Assembly: GCF_947495845.1 (NCBI RefSeq)
Contig: NZ_CANMAO010000037.1
Span: 1 to 37,393 of the forward strand
DNA: 37,393 bases
Source: an uncultured Endozoicomonas sp.
GTDB taxonomy: Bacteria > Pseudomonadota > Gammaproteobacteria > Pseudomonadales > Endozoicomonadaceae
Direction of reading: 5' to 3'
Positions 23,895-32,695 of the stretch are shown here, in pieces. Below the pieces are notes generated by a model. It was not told the origin of the DNA and made no database searches. It worked only from the letters and a program-made list of their open reading frames with translations. The translations under genes were made by a program, and so were the position numbers. How positions within the stretch are numbered: position 1 is the stretch's first letter; each line of letters starts with the position of its first letter.

Positions 23895-24050
23895 GCCCAA
23901 AGGATTTCAAGTTGCTACGCGGCGGCAAGTAAGCGAAGCCTTTAGGCCCTCGGGTCCCGTGAGCCTACAATAAGTAGGTGATCGGGGTGAGCGAGCACCC
24001 GAGGGCATAAACGCGGCCAACAAAGTAGCAACTTGAAAGGCGACGGGTAT
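23895..24050. repeat. Palindromic dispersed repeat, long form
   Basis: It begins near GCCCAAAGGATTTCAAGTTG and ends ...CAACTTGAAAGGCGACGGGTAT. GATTTCAAGTTGCTACG and its complement form the outer stem, with an inner segment including CCTCGGGT / ACCCGAGG. It is the long version of the element at 31397-31468. It resembles a repeat seen between genes in several enterobacteria (from memory). It overlaps the region upstream of the glutathione synthetase gene. Confidence 0.75.
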
Positions 24051-24333
24051 ATACGTTGTTGAGGCGTCACCACTCAATATCAACCCTGGTATTTATCACA
24101 ACGCTACAGCCCACATTTTACAAGGGCTCCAGAAAACCACACAAGTTTGCAATACATGACACAAGTGATAAGCTGGCTCAACAACGAGGAACACCCGGCT
24201 ACTTGCCGTTGTTAGTTTTTTCGATATCTGTACGTGTGATTTCGGTTCTGCCTGAAGTGAATAAAAGCAGAATCAGACGAGTCGCCGGTGGCACCTGCAG
24301 TATGGGATAAAATAATAACGAGGAAGGAAGCCC
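24051..24333. other. Intergenic region upstream of the DUF1302 gene
   Basis: There is no credible gene. CGTTGTTGAG (24053-24062) and CTCAACAACG (about 24178-24187) form distant inverted arms. The remainder presumably contains the DUF1302 promoter, but no clear -35/-10 pair could be fixed. Confidence 0.3.
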
Positions 24334-26112
24334 GTGAACCGACGCATACATTTCCCTTCCCTATGCCTGAGCATATTGTTGGCATACGGATCTGGTCATA
24401 CATCCGCCCAAACCTTTGAACTGAAAGATGGTGAGATATACGGCACCATCACCACAACGCTCAGTGCTGGCATCAGCGTTAGCACTGCAGACCCTAGCAA
24501 AAACCTCTATACCTACGGTGAAAGTAAAGGTAATGACGACATTCCTAATGGGAATGGTGTGGGTGTAAATGCTGACAATGGACGCCTGAACTTTGAGAAA
24601 GGCGATGTTATCTCCAACCAGTATAAAGGCCTCACGGAGTTGACTCTGGAATACCAGAACTACGGCGTGAAAGGCAGCATCAAATACTGGTATGACCATT
24701 GGCTGGAAACAAAAAGCGGGCGTTATAACGATTTTGACGACACGGGCTTTGATGATCTTGCCAGCTTCAGTGGTATTGAATTACTGGAAGCCTACGCGTG
24801 GACTTACTTTGATATCGACAATAAACCGGTCGATATTCGTCTGGGAAAACAGGTGGTGACCTGGGGTGAAGGATTATTTTTAAGTGGCGGCATTAACGCA
24901 ATCAATCCTATTGATATTGCAGCTTTCAATCGCCCGGGAGTGGAGTTAAAAGAAGGCTTGCTTCCCGTTGAAATGCTCTATGGCAGTATTAGTTTAACGC
25001 CGGATATCACCATTGAGAGTTTCTATCAGTTGAAATGGCGGGCTTCTGTATTGGATGGATGCCATACATTTTTTGCGTCCTCGGATGTGATACAACCTGG
25101 TTGTGAACCCATCTATACTCAGGCTGATTTATCCAATGCACAAGAAGAAAACCCTCTTATAAGCGGAAGATCAGTTATTGACCGAACATCTGATGACTTA
25201 CCTGGTGATAGTGGACAATGGGGTATTTCTGTTAAGTATTATGCCGAAGAACTGAATGGCAGTGAGTTCGGTTTTTATTACATCAACTACCACAGTCGTC
25301 TTCCTTATCTTAGCGTAACAAATGCTAATCCAACTGTGTCTGTAACAGGTGGCTTTCCTCTTCCAGGAGTTGGCACAGTTCAAGGACCAAAATATAACGC
25401 AGCGTTCCCTGAAGATATTGATCTCTACGGCATAAGTTTCAACAGCAGCCTTGATAGCGGTTGGTCTGTTGCTGGAGAAATCAGCTATCGCCCAGATATG
25501 CCACTGCAATTAAACACCAATAATTTAATTGCGACAGCTGCCGGCGGCGGTGGAGCTCCCGCCCTTTATGGTCAACCTGCTCAAGGCTATGCCCTCAAAC
25601 CGGTCACCCAAATTCAACTCTCGGCAATCAACACCTTCCCGCAGGTATTGGGCGCTTCCGAATTATCCGTTGCCGGTGAAATAGGCTTTATACATATTGG
25701 TGACCTAAAAGATGGCAACACCTACGGCAGAAGCGGGCTCTTTGGTACAGGGCCTGCAGCCAGTAACTGTCAATACCGGGCCAACATCACCAGAGAGTTC
25801 TGTGAAGACGAAGGCTACACCACCTCCAACAGCTGGGGTTATCGCCTGAGGGCAGGCCTTACCTACAGTGGCATCCTGCCAGCAGTGACGTTTAAACCGT
25901 CGCTCTCTTTCCGTCATGATGTCAGCGGCTATGCCTACATGCCCGGCGGTGCCTTCGAAGAAGATCAAATGGCCACCACCCTGGGGTTGGATGCCATCTA
26001 TCTGGATAACTACAAGGCAGCCTTCGCCTATACCAACTTCTTTGGTAACAACAAATACAGCACGCGGGATGACCGCGACTTCATAAGCTTCAGCCTAAGC
26101 GCCAGCTTCTGA
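24334..26112 (+). CDS. DUF1302 family outer membrane protein
   Basis: DUF1302 proteins are predicted outer-membrane beta-barrels, often next to DUF1329 genes and linked to uptake or handling of hydrophobic compounds. The 592-residue product has a signal peptide ending about residue 25 (GHTSAQTFEL). It has alternating-hydrophobicity strands throughout, and family segments such as RLGKQVVTWGEGLFLSGGINAINPIDI and AFNRPGVELKEGLLPVEMLYGS. A C-terminal aromatic strand ends FISFSLSASF, a typical BAM recognition end. The start is GTG at 24334 after GAGGAAGG. The DUF1329 gene follows by 15 bp in the same operon. Confidence 0.9.
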   Translation: MNRRIHFPSLCLSILLAYGSGHTSAQTFELKDGEIYGTITTTLSAGISVSTADPSKNLYTYGESKGNDDIPNGNGVGVNADNGRLNFEKGDVISNQYKGLTELTLEYQNYGVKGSIKYWYDHWLETKSGRYNDFDDTGFDDLASFSGIELLEAYAWTYFDIDNKPVDIRLGKQVVTWGEGLFLSGGINAINPIDIAAFNRPGVELKEGLLPVEMLYGSISLTPDITIESFYQLKWRASVLDGCHTFFASSDVIQPGCEPIYTQADLSNAQEENPLISGRSVIDRTSDDLPGDSGQWGISVKYYAEELNGSEFGFYYINYHSRLPYLSVTNANPTVSVTGGFPLPGVGTVQGPKYNAAFPEDIDLYGISFNSSLDSGWSVAGEISYRPDMPLQLNTNNLIATAAGGGGAPALYGQPAQGYALKPVTQIQLSAINTFPQVLGASELSVAGEIGFIHIGDLKDGNTYGRSGLFGTGPAASNCQYRANITREFCEDEGYTTSNSWGYRLRAGLTYSGILPAVTFKPSLSFRHDVSGYAYMPGGAFEEDQMATTLGLDAIYLDNYKAAFAYTNFFGNNKYSTRDDRDFISFSLSASF

Positions 26113-26127
26113 TCGGGGGAACTAACC

Positions 26128-27498
26128 ATGCACACTTTACAGAAATTGATGTCGTTACTATCTACCGTAAGAATGATGCTGACCACAGTGCTTCTGACGG
26201 TATCCACCCTGGTTCTGTCGGATGCCGTAACCAGCCTTCAGGGCGATACGCTAACTCCCGTTGGTGCTGAAAAAGCAGGTAACAGCGATGGCACGATTCC
26301 CGCCTGGACAGGAGGCCTTAAAACCAGTGATGGGGCAATGCAAGACAATGGCAGTATGGCTGATCCGTTCAAAGGCGATAGCGTTCGATTTACTGTCACT
26401 GCCAAAAATGCTGAACAATATAAAGGTCAGTTAACCCGCGGTCAGATGGCCATGTTCAAGCAATACCCGGATACCTTTTCTATGAAGGTGTATCCAACCC
26501 GGCGCAGCGCCAGCTACCCGGACACTTATTATCAGGGAACTCTGACCAATGCCAAAAGCGCTGAAATGCTGACAGGCGGTAATGGTCTGAAGAATCTGGT
26601 GAGCGGTGTGCCCTTTCCCGTGCCAGAAAATGGGCTTCATGTTATCTGGAATCACATGCTTCGCTATCGGGGCATGAGCCTGGATCTCAATCTTAGCCAT
26701 ATCATTGCTGAAGCCAACGGATCATTCCGGGAGATCACGAATCAGACGATCTGGAACTTTTTCCCGAGCGTGACGGATTTGGAAGAAGACGCCAATCTGC
26801 TCTTTTTCTATAAGTCCAAAGTACTGACTCCGGCTCGTATGGCCGGTGAAGTGACGCTGGTTCACGAACCCATTGATCAAGTTGCCGAACCTCGTAAAGC
26901 ATGGAAGTATTTACCGGGCCAGCGTCGTGTTCGTCGGGCGCCCAATATTTCCTACGATAACCCAGCCACCAGCTCCGATAATCTGAAGACATCGGATAAT
27001 CTGGATATGTTCAATGGCGCACCAGACAAGTACAACTGGACGCTAAAAGGCAAAAAAGAAATCTACATTCCCTACAACAGCTATTCGCTCTATGACAAAA
27101 ACCTGAGCAATGCTGACATCATCCAGAAAGGTCATCTGAATCCTGATTTACTGCGCTATGAATTGCACAGAGTTTGGGTTGTAGAAGCCACCCTGAAAGA
27201 GGGAGAGCGGCACGTTTATGGCAAACGCACCTTCTATATCGATGAAGACACCTGGCAGATTGCCACGGTAGACCTTTACGATAATCGGGGTGAACTCTGG
27301 CGGGTGGGCATGGCTCATATCGTGCAATACAATCCCTATCAGGTTCCATGGATTGTCATGGAAGTGTTTTACGACCTAACCTCTGGTCGTTATGTGACTA
27401 CCGGCATATCCAATAATTTCAAGGCGCCTTTGAAGTTTGGCCACACGGCCAGCAAATCGGATTATACGCCTGCCGCCATACGACGATGGGGTAAGTAA
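26128..27498 (+). CDS. DUF1329 family exported protein
   Basis: DUF1329 proteins are exported and have a LolA/LolB-like lipid-binding fold according to family annotation. The 456-residue product has an N-terminal signal (residues about 1-33, hydrophobic MMLTTVLLTVSTLVL). It has the family hallmarks LQGDTLTPVGAEKAGNSDGTIPAWTGG, LPGQRRVRRAPNISYDNPAT, and WVVEATLKEGERHVYGKRTFYIDEDTW, closing with a strand-rich end. It forms a two-gene unit with the DUF1302 barrel, suggesting lipid or hydrophobic-substrate transfer to or from that barrel (inference). A strong terminator follows. Confidence 0.9.
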   Translation: MHTLQKLMSLLSTVRMMLTTVLLTVSTLVLSDAVTSLQGDTLTPVGAEKAGNSDGTIPAWTGGLKTSDGAMQDNGSMADPFKGDSVRFTVTAKNAEQYKGQLTRGQMAMFKQYPDTFSMKVYPTRRSASYPDTYYQGTLTNAKSAEMLTGGNGLKNLVSGVPFPVPENGLHVIWNHMLRYRGMSLDLNLSHIIAEANGSFREITNQTIWNFFPSVTDLEEDANLLFFYKSKVLTPARMAGEVTLVHEPIDQVAEPRKAWKYLPGQRRVRRAPNISYDNPATSSDNLKTSDNLDMFNGAPDKYNWTLKGKKEIYIPYNSYSLYDKNLSNADIIQKGHLNPDLLRYELHRVWVVEATLKEGERHVYGKRTFYIDEDTWQIATVDLYDNRGELWRVGMAHIVQYNPYQVPWIVMEVFYDLTSGRYVTTGISNNFKAPLKFGHTASKSDYTPAAIRRWGK

Positions 27499-27519
27499 AC
27501 TTTCACTGACCAACCTACC

Positions 27520-27545
27520 AGCCCGAACACTGTTCGGGCTTTTTA
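27520..27545 (+). terminator. Terminator of the DUF1302-DUF1329 operon
   Basis: AGCCCGAACA-C-TGTTCGGGCT followed by TTTT: a perfect stem directly after the operon. Confidence 0.9.
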
Positions 27546-27608
27546 TTGTACTTCCCGCCTTAATAGGTTAAACAAGCTCTATAACAATAATAACTGTGAG
27601 CTTTTCTC

Positions 27609-29330
27609 ATGTACGATTACATCATCATCGGCGCCGGCTCTGCCGGTTGCGTGCTGGCCAACCGCCTCTCTGCCAATCCTGACAACAAAGTCTGCCTTAT
27701 CGAAGCCGGCGGTTCCGACAAGAACTACTGGGTGCGTGACTGTAATCCGTTCAACATGCTGAAGCTGATGAACAGTAAAAAGTACAATTGGCTTTATAAA
27801 ACTGAACCCGATGCAAAAAACGGTGGTCGTTCATTTTTCTGGCCCCGAGGCAAAGTCATGGGTGGCTCCAGTTCAATTAATGCCATGATATACACACGTG
27901 GTCATCCATGGGATTTTGATCACTGGGCTGAGCTGGGCAATGAAGGATGGGATTACCAAAGCATCTTCCCCTTCTTTAAAAAGTCGGAGCGTCAGGCGCG
28001 TGGTGAATCGGAACACCATGGCATAGAAGGAGAAATGGATGTTTCCGACACCAACTATCACTTCCCCGTCTGCGATGCTTTTATCGAATCCTGCAATAAA
28101 GCTGGCTTTAAATTAAATAACGATTTCAACCAGCCAGATCAAGAAGGCTGTGGATATTTTCAGGTCACACAAACCCCAGAAGGAAAACGGTGTAATGCGG
28201 CCACAGCCTTTTTAGACCCTATTGAAGACTGCTCTAACCTGACCATTATCCAGAATGCACACGTCAGCCGTATTCTATTTAATACTGATGGTGAAAAACC
28301 CGTAGCCAACGGTGTGGAATTTTTTGATGGAAACTTTCCGGTACAACAGGTACTGGCAAAAAAAGAAGTTATCCTTTCCGCCGGTGTGATCAATTCTCCC
28401 CAGATTCTTAAACTCTCCGGCATTGGTCCTGAAGCTGAATTAAAACACCACGATATTCCTGTGGTACACAACCTGAACGGCGTCGGAGAAAACCTTCAAG
28501 ATCATCCAGACATCCTGCTCCGCTTTCAGGATAAAAGTAACACTTCCTTCGCTACCGCTCCCTGGAGCCCGCCACTGTTTAAGTTCTTCAAGCGGTACTT
28601 CACCGGCGCTGAGCCACTGATTTTTACACCAACGGATTGCGGTGGCTTTATCAAATCCGACCCATCTCAACCCATACCGGATTTGCAGCTACAGTTTGCC
28701 GCTATTCGCATGAACCCTCACGGCGAAGGTTTGAACACCTCCATGAAAGCGGGCTATGTGCTCCACGTCTGTCATATGAGACCAAAAAGCCGCGGTCGTG
28801 TACTGCTTCGAGACAACAATCCGTTCAGCAAAGCCAAAATTGAAGCCAACTATTTTCAGGATGAAACAGAACTGAATGCGCTAATCAATGGCGTAAAAAT
28901 CGGGCGGGATATTCTTAATCAAACGACCATGAACGATTTTCGTGGCGAAGAAGAGCTGCCCGGCACTCACATTAAAACCGATGATGACATTCGCCAATAC
29001 TTGAGAGACCACGTAGAAACCGTGTATCACACCGCTGGCTCCTGCAAAATGGGCCGACTGGAAGACGATGCCGTCGTCGACCACCAGCTAAAAGTGCATG
29101 GTGTGGATAACTTAAGAGTCATCGACTCCTCCATTATGCCAACCATCACCGGCAGCAACATTCATGCGCCAACGGTAATGATTGCAGAGAAAGGAGCAGC
29201 GATGATTTTAGATGAGAATGGTATACCAATGTCGCTTTTAAATTATGGAGAGAGCAAGTTATTTTGGGCGACTGGGCAAGGCGAAGAGACGAGTCATAGC
29301 CATAGCTATGGCGAGGAACTTCAACGATGA
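27609..29330 (+). CDS. GMC family FAD-dependent oxidoreductase with repeat-derived C-terminus
   Basis: GMC enzymes oxidise alcohols such as choline using FAD. The 573-residue product starts YDYIIIGAGSAGCVLANRLS (FAD Rossmann motif). It has PRGKVMGGSSSINAMIYTRG (GMC signature 1), GVINSPQILKLSGIG (signature 2), and the catalytic segment VYHTAGSCKMG with His474. In SNIHAPTVMIAEKGA, His519 replaces the Asn found in choline oxidase, giving a His-His pair as in glucose oxidase-type members. The natural C-terminus appears to end near residue 538. Residues 539-573 (IPMSLLNYGESKLFW...) are encoded by a palindromic element inserted at 29223. The gene may still be functional, because the catalytic core is intact. 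Confidence 0.92.
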   Translation: MYDYIIIGAGSAGCVLANRLSANPDNKVCLIEAGGSDKNYWVRDCNPFNMLKLMNSKKYNWLYKTEPDAKNGGRSFFWPRGKVMGGSSSINAMIYTRGHPWDFDHWAELGNEGWDYQSIFPFFKKSERQARGESEHHGIEGEMDVSDTNYHFPVCDAFIESCNKAGFKLNNDFNQPDQEGCGYFQVTQTPEGKRCNAATAFLDPIEDCSNLTIIQNAHVSRILFNTDGEKPVANGVEFFDGNFPVQQVLAKKEVILSAGVINSPQILKLSGIGPEAELKHHDIPVVHNLNGVGENLQDHPDILLRFQDKSNTSFATAPWSPPLFKFFKRYFTGAEPLIFTPTDCGGFIKSDPSQPIPDLQLQFAAIRMNPHGEGLNTSMKAGYVLHVCHMRPKSRGRVLLRDNNPFSKAKIEANYFQDETELNALINGVKIGRDILNQTTMNDFRGEEELPGTHIKTDDDIRQYLRDHVETVYHTAGSCKMGRLEDDAVVDHQLKVHGVDNLRVIDSSIMPTITGSNIHAPTVMIAEKGAAMILDENGIPMSLLNYGESKLFWATGQGEETSHSHSYGEELQR

Positions 29331-29383
29331 TCCAGTCGGTCAAAATGGCTGCGCAGCCCATAATTTAAAAGCAGAATTGGTAT
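29223..29383. repeat. 161-bp palindromic element providing the GMC C-terminus
   Basis: The ends ATACCAAT...GCTTTTAAATTATGG and the complementary ...CCATAATTTAAAAGC...ATTGGTAT give near-perfect 28-bp terminal inverted repeats. The centre (AAGGCGAAGAGACGAGTC, GCTATGGCGAGGAACTTCAA) matches the centre of 10826-10984. Its last base is the first base of the stop codon of the convergent S1 gene. Confidence 0.85.
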
Positions 29384-30219
29384 TACAACAAGTGAATCCC
29401 GTCGTCTTCAATCCGAATCAGACGCTCTTTGTACAAGCCCCCAATAGCCATCTTGAAGACCCGTTTGCTGACAGAAAACTCTCTTTTCACAGTCTCCGGG
29501 TCGGAACGGTCATTAAACGGCAGAAAACCGCCCTCTGCCTTTAACCGTTGCATGATCTCACCACCCAGGCCTTTCATTTCCTGCTTATCAAACCCGGGCT
29601 TTTTAAGGCACACATCCAACTTCTGATCGGGGCGAACCCGCTTGATATAACCGTCAAACTTCATCCCCATGCGGATGGGCTGATCAATGTCCTGATCAAA
29701 CAACACGGCAAGGTATTTGTTATCCACAATAACTGTATGACCGATATCGGTACGATCACAAATCATCAACGGCACCTGTTGTCCGTTGGTGTAATTATGT
29801 GGCTCATTGCTGAAGAATTTACTGATTTTTGAAGAAGCAACAATACGGTAGCTCTGCTGCTCCTGATACACATAGACGACATAAAACTGGTCTTTAACCA
29901 TGCGCTCTTTCTGCTCACTGAACGGTACGAGCAGCTCTTTGGGCATATTCCAATCAAGAAACGCACCCACCCGGTTAGTATCCATCACTTTAAGACAGGC
30001 AAACTCACCCACCTGAGCCTTAGGGCGCAAAGTTGTTGCAATGGGCACATCGTCAGAATCCAGATAGACAAAGACCTTCAGTTCATCACCCACTTTACAG
30101 TCTTCTGGCACAAAGCGTTTCGGCATCAGGATATCTTCCAGCCTGCCACCATCCAGAAACGCACCAAAATCCAGAATATTCACCACCTTCAGGTGATTCA
30201 CTCGACCAATCTTTGCCAT
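29383..30219 (-). CDS. CvfB-like S1 RNA-binding protein
   Basis: The 278-residue product resembles the CvfB/YitL family, with three S1-type OB domains and a winged-helix end that bind RNA. Visible segments are MAKIGRVNHLKVVNILDFGAFLDGG (S1 domain 1), then VGEFACLKVMDTNRVGAFLDWNMPKELLVP (domain 2). MGMKFDGYIKRVRPDQKLDVCL (domain 3) and a C-terminal helix-wing FKMAIGGLYKERLIRIEDDGI follow. The start at 30219 (ATG, GGATAAG upstream) is preferred to an upstream TTG. In Bacillus and Staphylococcus the family affects virulence or gene expression; here the function is not known. The stop codon abuts the repeat element. Confidence 0.88.
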   Translation of the reverse strand: MAKIGRVNHLKVVNILDFGAFLDGGRLEDILMPKRFVPEDCKVGDELKVFVYLDSDDVPIATTLRPKAQVGEFACLKVMDTNRVGAFLDWNMPKELLVPFSEQKERMVKDQFYVVYVYQEQQSYRIVASSKISKFFSNEPHNYTNGQQVPLMICDRTDIGHTVIVDNKYLAVLFDQDIDQPIRMGMKFDGYIKRVRPDQKLDVCLKKPGFDKQEMKGLGGEIMQRLKAEGGFLPFNDRSDPETVKREFSVSKRVFKMAIGGLYKERLIRIEDDGIHLL

Positions 30220-30279
30220 GAGCTTATCCAAATAAAACAGAGGTGAAGTATAACACCACGCCCTTTCGAAAGGTGATTA

Positions 30280-30438
30280 AGGAACTGTCCCGAAATAAGA
30301 TCCACATTTACAGTGGCCTTGCAGCATCGTTGGGACTGCTATACGTAGTCCGTGGTCCGTGGTCCGTAAAAGCGCAGGTAGCTCCAGCTTTTCGGACAAC
30401 GTTAATTGAAATGTGGAAGTTATTTTAGGACAAATCCT
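30280..30438. repeat. 159-bp MITE-like element with GTCCGTG tandem array
   Basis: AGGAACTGTCCCGAAATAAG at the left and the complementary end (AGGATTTGTCCTAAAATAAC read from the right) form ~34-bp imperfect terminal inverted repeats. The interior holds three copies of GTCCGTG from 30348. There is no coding capacity. Confidence 0.75.
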
Positions 30439-30465
30439 AAGGATATATTCCGGGGATGCCGGGCT

Positions 30466-31116
30466 TCAGATGCGACTGTCTAGACGTTGTCGCAGCAAAA
30501 ATGAACCAACTCCCGATTTAGCGGTGCGGGACAACGTTTTCATCAACCCAAAGGAAACATCAGACACCTGATGCTTATATTTCAGGTCATCCAGCATTTT
30601 CAGCCACAAATGGCCTGTCATCTCTGCATCTGCCAACGCACGGTGGAACACACCTTCTGTTGGCAACCGGTTGTATTTTACCAGCGTACCCAGCTGATGA
30701 TTCGGGGCATCCTGATACAACCGTCGTGCAATCAACATTGAGCAGGCAAAAGAGCCATCATAGCGGGCTCTGGCTGCCGACATTTCAGCATCCAGAAACT
30801 TCTGATCAAATGCGGCATTATGTGCCACAAGATTATGGCCCCGGATAAACTCGGCAAAATCTTTCATCACCAATGCGCCAGACTCAGCACCGGACACCAT
30901 GGCATTGGTGATGCCGGTATAGCTCTCAATAAAACCACTGATACGAAATCCGGGATTCATCAACTGCTGGAAGCGATCGGTTATACGACCATTCTCCACC
31001 AACACCGCACCAATCTCGATTGCGCGGTCGCCCATATTAGGGGATAGACCGGTGGTTTCGAAATCCAGAACCACCAGCGTATTTGCATTGCGTTTATCTA
31101 ATGAACCTAAAGCCAC
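30466..31116 (-). CDS. DnaQ-like 3'-5' exonuclease (DEDDh)
   Basis: This is a predicted DEDDh exonuclease of 216 residues acting on DNA or RNA 3' ends. The ExoI motif is LDFETTG with Asp18 and Glu20. ExoII is NLVAHNAAFD with Asp104, and ExoIII is FHRALADAEMTGHL with His158 and Asp163, so all four acidic ligands and the general base are present. It resembles the PolC/epsilon-type exonuclease and RNase T-like proteins. It lies alone between two palindromic elements, on the minus strand with the S1 gene downstream. Confidence 0.9.
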   Translation of the reverse strand: MALGSLDKRNANTLVVLDFETTGLSPNMGDRAIEIGAVLVENGRITDRFQQLMNPGFRISGFIESYTGITNAMVSGAESGALVMKDFAEFIRGHNLVAHNAAFDQKFLDAEMSAARARYDGSFACSMLIARRLYQDAPNHQLGTLVKYNRLPTEGVFHRALADAEMTGHLWLKMLDDLKYKHQVSDVSFGLMKTLSRTAKSGVGSFLLRQRLDSRI

Positions 31117-31154
31117 TTATTTCCCCATACTATGGTCAAATATTATTGGTTAAT

Positions 31155-31315
31155 AAGTACCCGGCCATATGGAATCGAATATTTCTGGCTTGTTGATCAG
31201 GTTCTCTGCAAGGTGCAACGGCGGGAGCATAGCGAGCTATGTGACCAGAGTTGCAACGCAGCCAGAGCGTCTGATCAATGAGTCAGAAAATATGATTTCA
31301 TATGGCTGGGCACTT
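31155..31315. repeat. 161-bp palindromic element
   Basis: AAGTACCCGGCCATATGGAA... and its right-end complement form ~53-bp inverted arms at roughly 80 percent identity. The centre (CAAGGTGCAACGGCGGGAG, CATAGCGAGCTATG, AGAGTTGCAACG) is a diverged version of the centre of the elements at 10826 and 29223. It lies upstream of the exonuclease gene. Confidence 0.75.
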
Positions 31316-31396
31316 ACGATAAGGGCAAACATATCAAATCCCACAACCTTTCCTAGAAAAAGAAGTGGCCTTTTAACTAATAGGAAACAGTGCTCT

Positions 31397-31468
31397 ATAC
31401 CCAAAGGATTTCAAGTTGCTACGCGGCGGCAAGTGAGCGAACGTAGCAACTTGAAAGGCGACGGGTAT
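31397..31468. repeat. 72-bp palindromic dispersed repeat, short form
   Basis: ATACCCAAAGGATTTCAAG to CTTGAAAGGCGACGGGTAT, with the long inner arms TTTCAAGTTGCTACG / CGTAGCAACTTGAAA. It is the internally deleted version of 23895-24050, lacking the ~85-bp inner segment. Confidence 0.8.
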
Positions 31469-31548
31469 AAATACATGGGCGACAAAATACGGAGACTGCT
31501 GTAAGTTGGTTTGCATCATTTCTGTTTTTTCTGGTTCAGGTCATAAAA

Positions 31549-31959
31549 ATGAACGATACCCACAGCAAAACCATTGGCTACGTGCTTTGGATTTTTGGTT
31601 TTCTCGGCTCACACCGCTTTTATTACGGCAAACCCGTGACAGGTACTATTTGGCTATTTACCCTGGGCCTCTGTGGTATTGGTTGGCTGATTGATCTATT
31701 CCTGATTCCATCAATGGATCGCGAGGCCGACCTGCGCTTCCATAGCGGCAATTATGATTACTCTATTGCATGGATTCTGTTGGTATTTCTAGGTCTATTC
31801 GGTGTTCACCGGATGTATTTGGGGAAGTGGATATCCGGGATACTGTATCTGTTTACACTTGGTTTGTTTGGCTTTGGTGTCATCTACGATTTTTGGACGC
31901 TGAACAATCAAGTTTCCATCAAAAACATCACAGATCGTCCTGAAGCCAGGAACCTCTGA
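31549..31959 (+). CDS. Double TM2 domain membrane protein
   Basis: The 136-residue product holds two TM2 modules (two helices joined by a short turn with a conserved Asp). The first is YVLWIFGFLGSHRFYYGKPVTGTIWLFTLGLCGIGWLIDLF, described in its two helices. The second is IAWILLVFLGLFGVHRMYLGK followed by ILYLFTLGLFGFGVIYDF. Both carry the G.HR.Y.GK motif. Four membrane helices are therefore predicted. TM2 proteins of this size are common; their role is undefined. The ribosome-binding site is weak (AGGTC). No terminator is evident. Confidence 0.88.
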   Translation: MNDTHSKTIGYVLWIFGFLGSHRFYYGKPVTGTIWLFTLGLCGIGWLIDLFLIPSMDREADLRFHSGNYDYSIAWILLVFLGLFGVHRMYLGKWISGILYLFTLGLFGFGVIYDFWTLNNQVSIKNITDRPEARNL

Positions 31960-32149
31960 CCTCTGCCTCCGGAGTGGATCTATAGTACATATTTAGACTT
32001 TGACGCATTTTTAAAACACCTATAACCCATTGATTTATCGAACTTTATGCATAACCATCGATATAGCACAAAAGTACAATTATCGATCAAAATCGACGCC
32101 CGTTGTGGGATATTTGTGGCTTACAACGTCAATAGATACAATTTGTCGT
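31960..32149. other. Intergenic region after the TM2 gene
   Basis: A+T-rich and without a gene. ATCGATA (32057-32063) and TATCGAT (32081-32087) form a 7-bp inverted repeat. No clear terminator or promoter could be fixed. Confidence 0.35.
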
Positions 32150-32305
32150 TTAAATCCGCTGCATCAACTCTCTCAGAATTAACGCTTGCATCGTATCCAT
32201 ATTATTAACGCCCTGATCTTTCGCCAATCGATACAATCTGTTTAAGATTTTAACAGAATCCGCTTCACCTTCTTGGTTACAAAACTCTTCGAACTCATCC
32301 TTCAC
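32150..32305 (-). CDS. Small 51-residue protein downstream of the winged-helix gene
   Basis: GTG at 32305 opens a 51-codon frame three bases after the stop of the winged-helix gene (TGA-AAC-GTG), which suggests translational coupling. The product (KDEFEEFCNQEGEADS, KILNRLYRLAKDQGV, MDTMQALILREL) is acidic at the start and helical at the end, ending QRI. Its composition is protein-like, which distinguishes it from random frames. It has no recognisable family. It may be a small partner of the regulator (inference). The GTG start is the weak point, since no ATG is available. Confidence 0.5.
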   Translation of the reverse strand: MKDEFEEFCNQEGEADSVKILNRLYRLAKDQGVNNMDTMQALILRELMQRI

Positions 32306-32308
32306 GTT

Positions 32309-32659
32309 TCATAAACGAGCGCTAACAGGAGGTTTCCCAGCGCCCCGTGGTTTATTCCGAGTCATTAGTAAGCTTTGAATGACTGTTTCCGGGTAGGCTT
32401 CCATAGCAACTTTCAGTAATTCTTTCATTGGTGTCAAAAAGGCATACCTTGGATTGAGCCGGTATTCTCTGAGCCTGCCAATGAGATGGCTGACAACAAC
32501 GCCATCATCTTCCATTCGGATTAACTGCTTTTGTACTGTATTTTGGGAAAGTCCGAAGAATTCAGCAATCCCTTTGCCATAACCAGAGCTTCTGAGCATC
32601 AAGTAAATGAGTATTTTTTCCTGACTCTCTGCTCGCAGTATTCCCTTCAGGACAAACAT
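32309..32659 (-). CDS. Winged-helix transcriptional regulator
   Basis: The 116-residue product has an N-terminal winged helix: EKILIYLMLRSSGYGKGIAEFFGLSQNTVQKQLIRMEDDGVVVSHL (described in parts). The wing is GRLREYRLNPRYAFLTPMKELL, a pattern seen in the ArsR/MarR-like regulators whose wing ends YRLNPRYPF. The C-terminus is basic and Pro-rich (TRNKPRGAGKPPVSARL). The start at 32659 has GGGG about 8 nt upstream. Upstream lies an 18-bp inverted repeat plus several ATTGGT motifs, likely its own operator. It is first of a two-gene unit with the 51-codon frame. The target is unknown. Confidence 0.8.
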   Translation of the reverse strand: MFVLKGILRAESQEKILIYLMLRSSGYGKGIAEFFGLSQNTVQKQLIRMEDDGVVVSHLIGRLREYRLNPRYAFLTPMKELLKVAMEAYPETVIQSLLMTRNKPRGAGKPPVSARL

Positions 32660-32695
32660 ATATGAAGCCCCACTGTATTGGTGATTCTCTAAGTA

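Noticed and set aside
24056-24310. 84-codon frame upstream of the DUF1302 gene
   Set aside because: It starts beside a repeat, lacks a ribosome-binding site, and shows no protein-like pattern.
29331-29383. Remainder of the GMC gene after a frameshift
   Set aside because: This is the right half of the palindromic element. It folds back on the left half and has no GMC similarity.
30340-30370. Tandem GTCCGTG copies as a CRISPR-like array
   Set aside because: There are three 7-bp units without spacers, inside a MITE-like element.
31169-31504. 111-codon frame across the palindromic elements
   Set aside because: It is made of two repeat elements and the gap between them, so it is not a gene.
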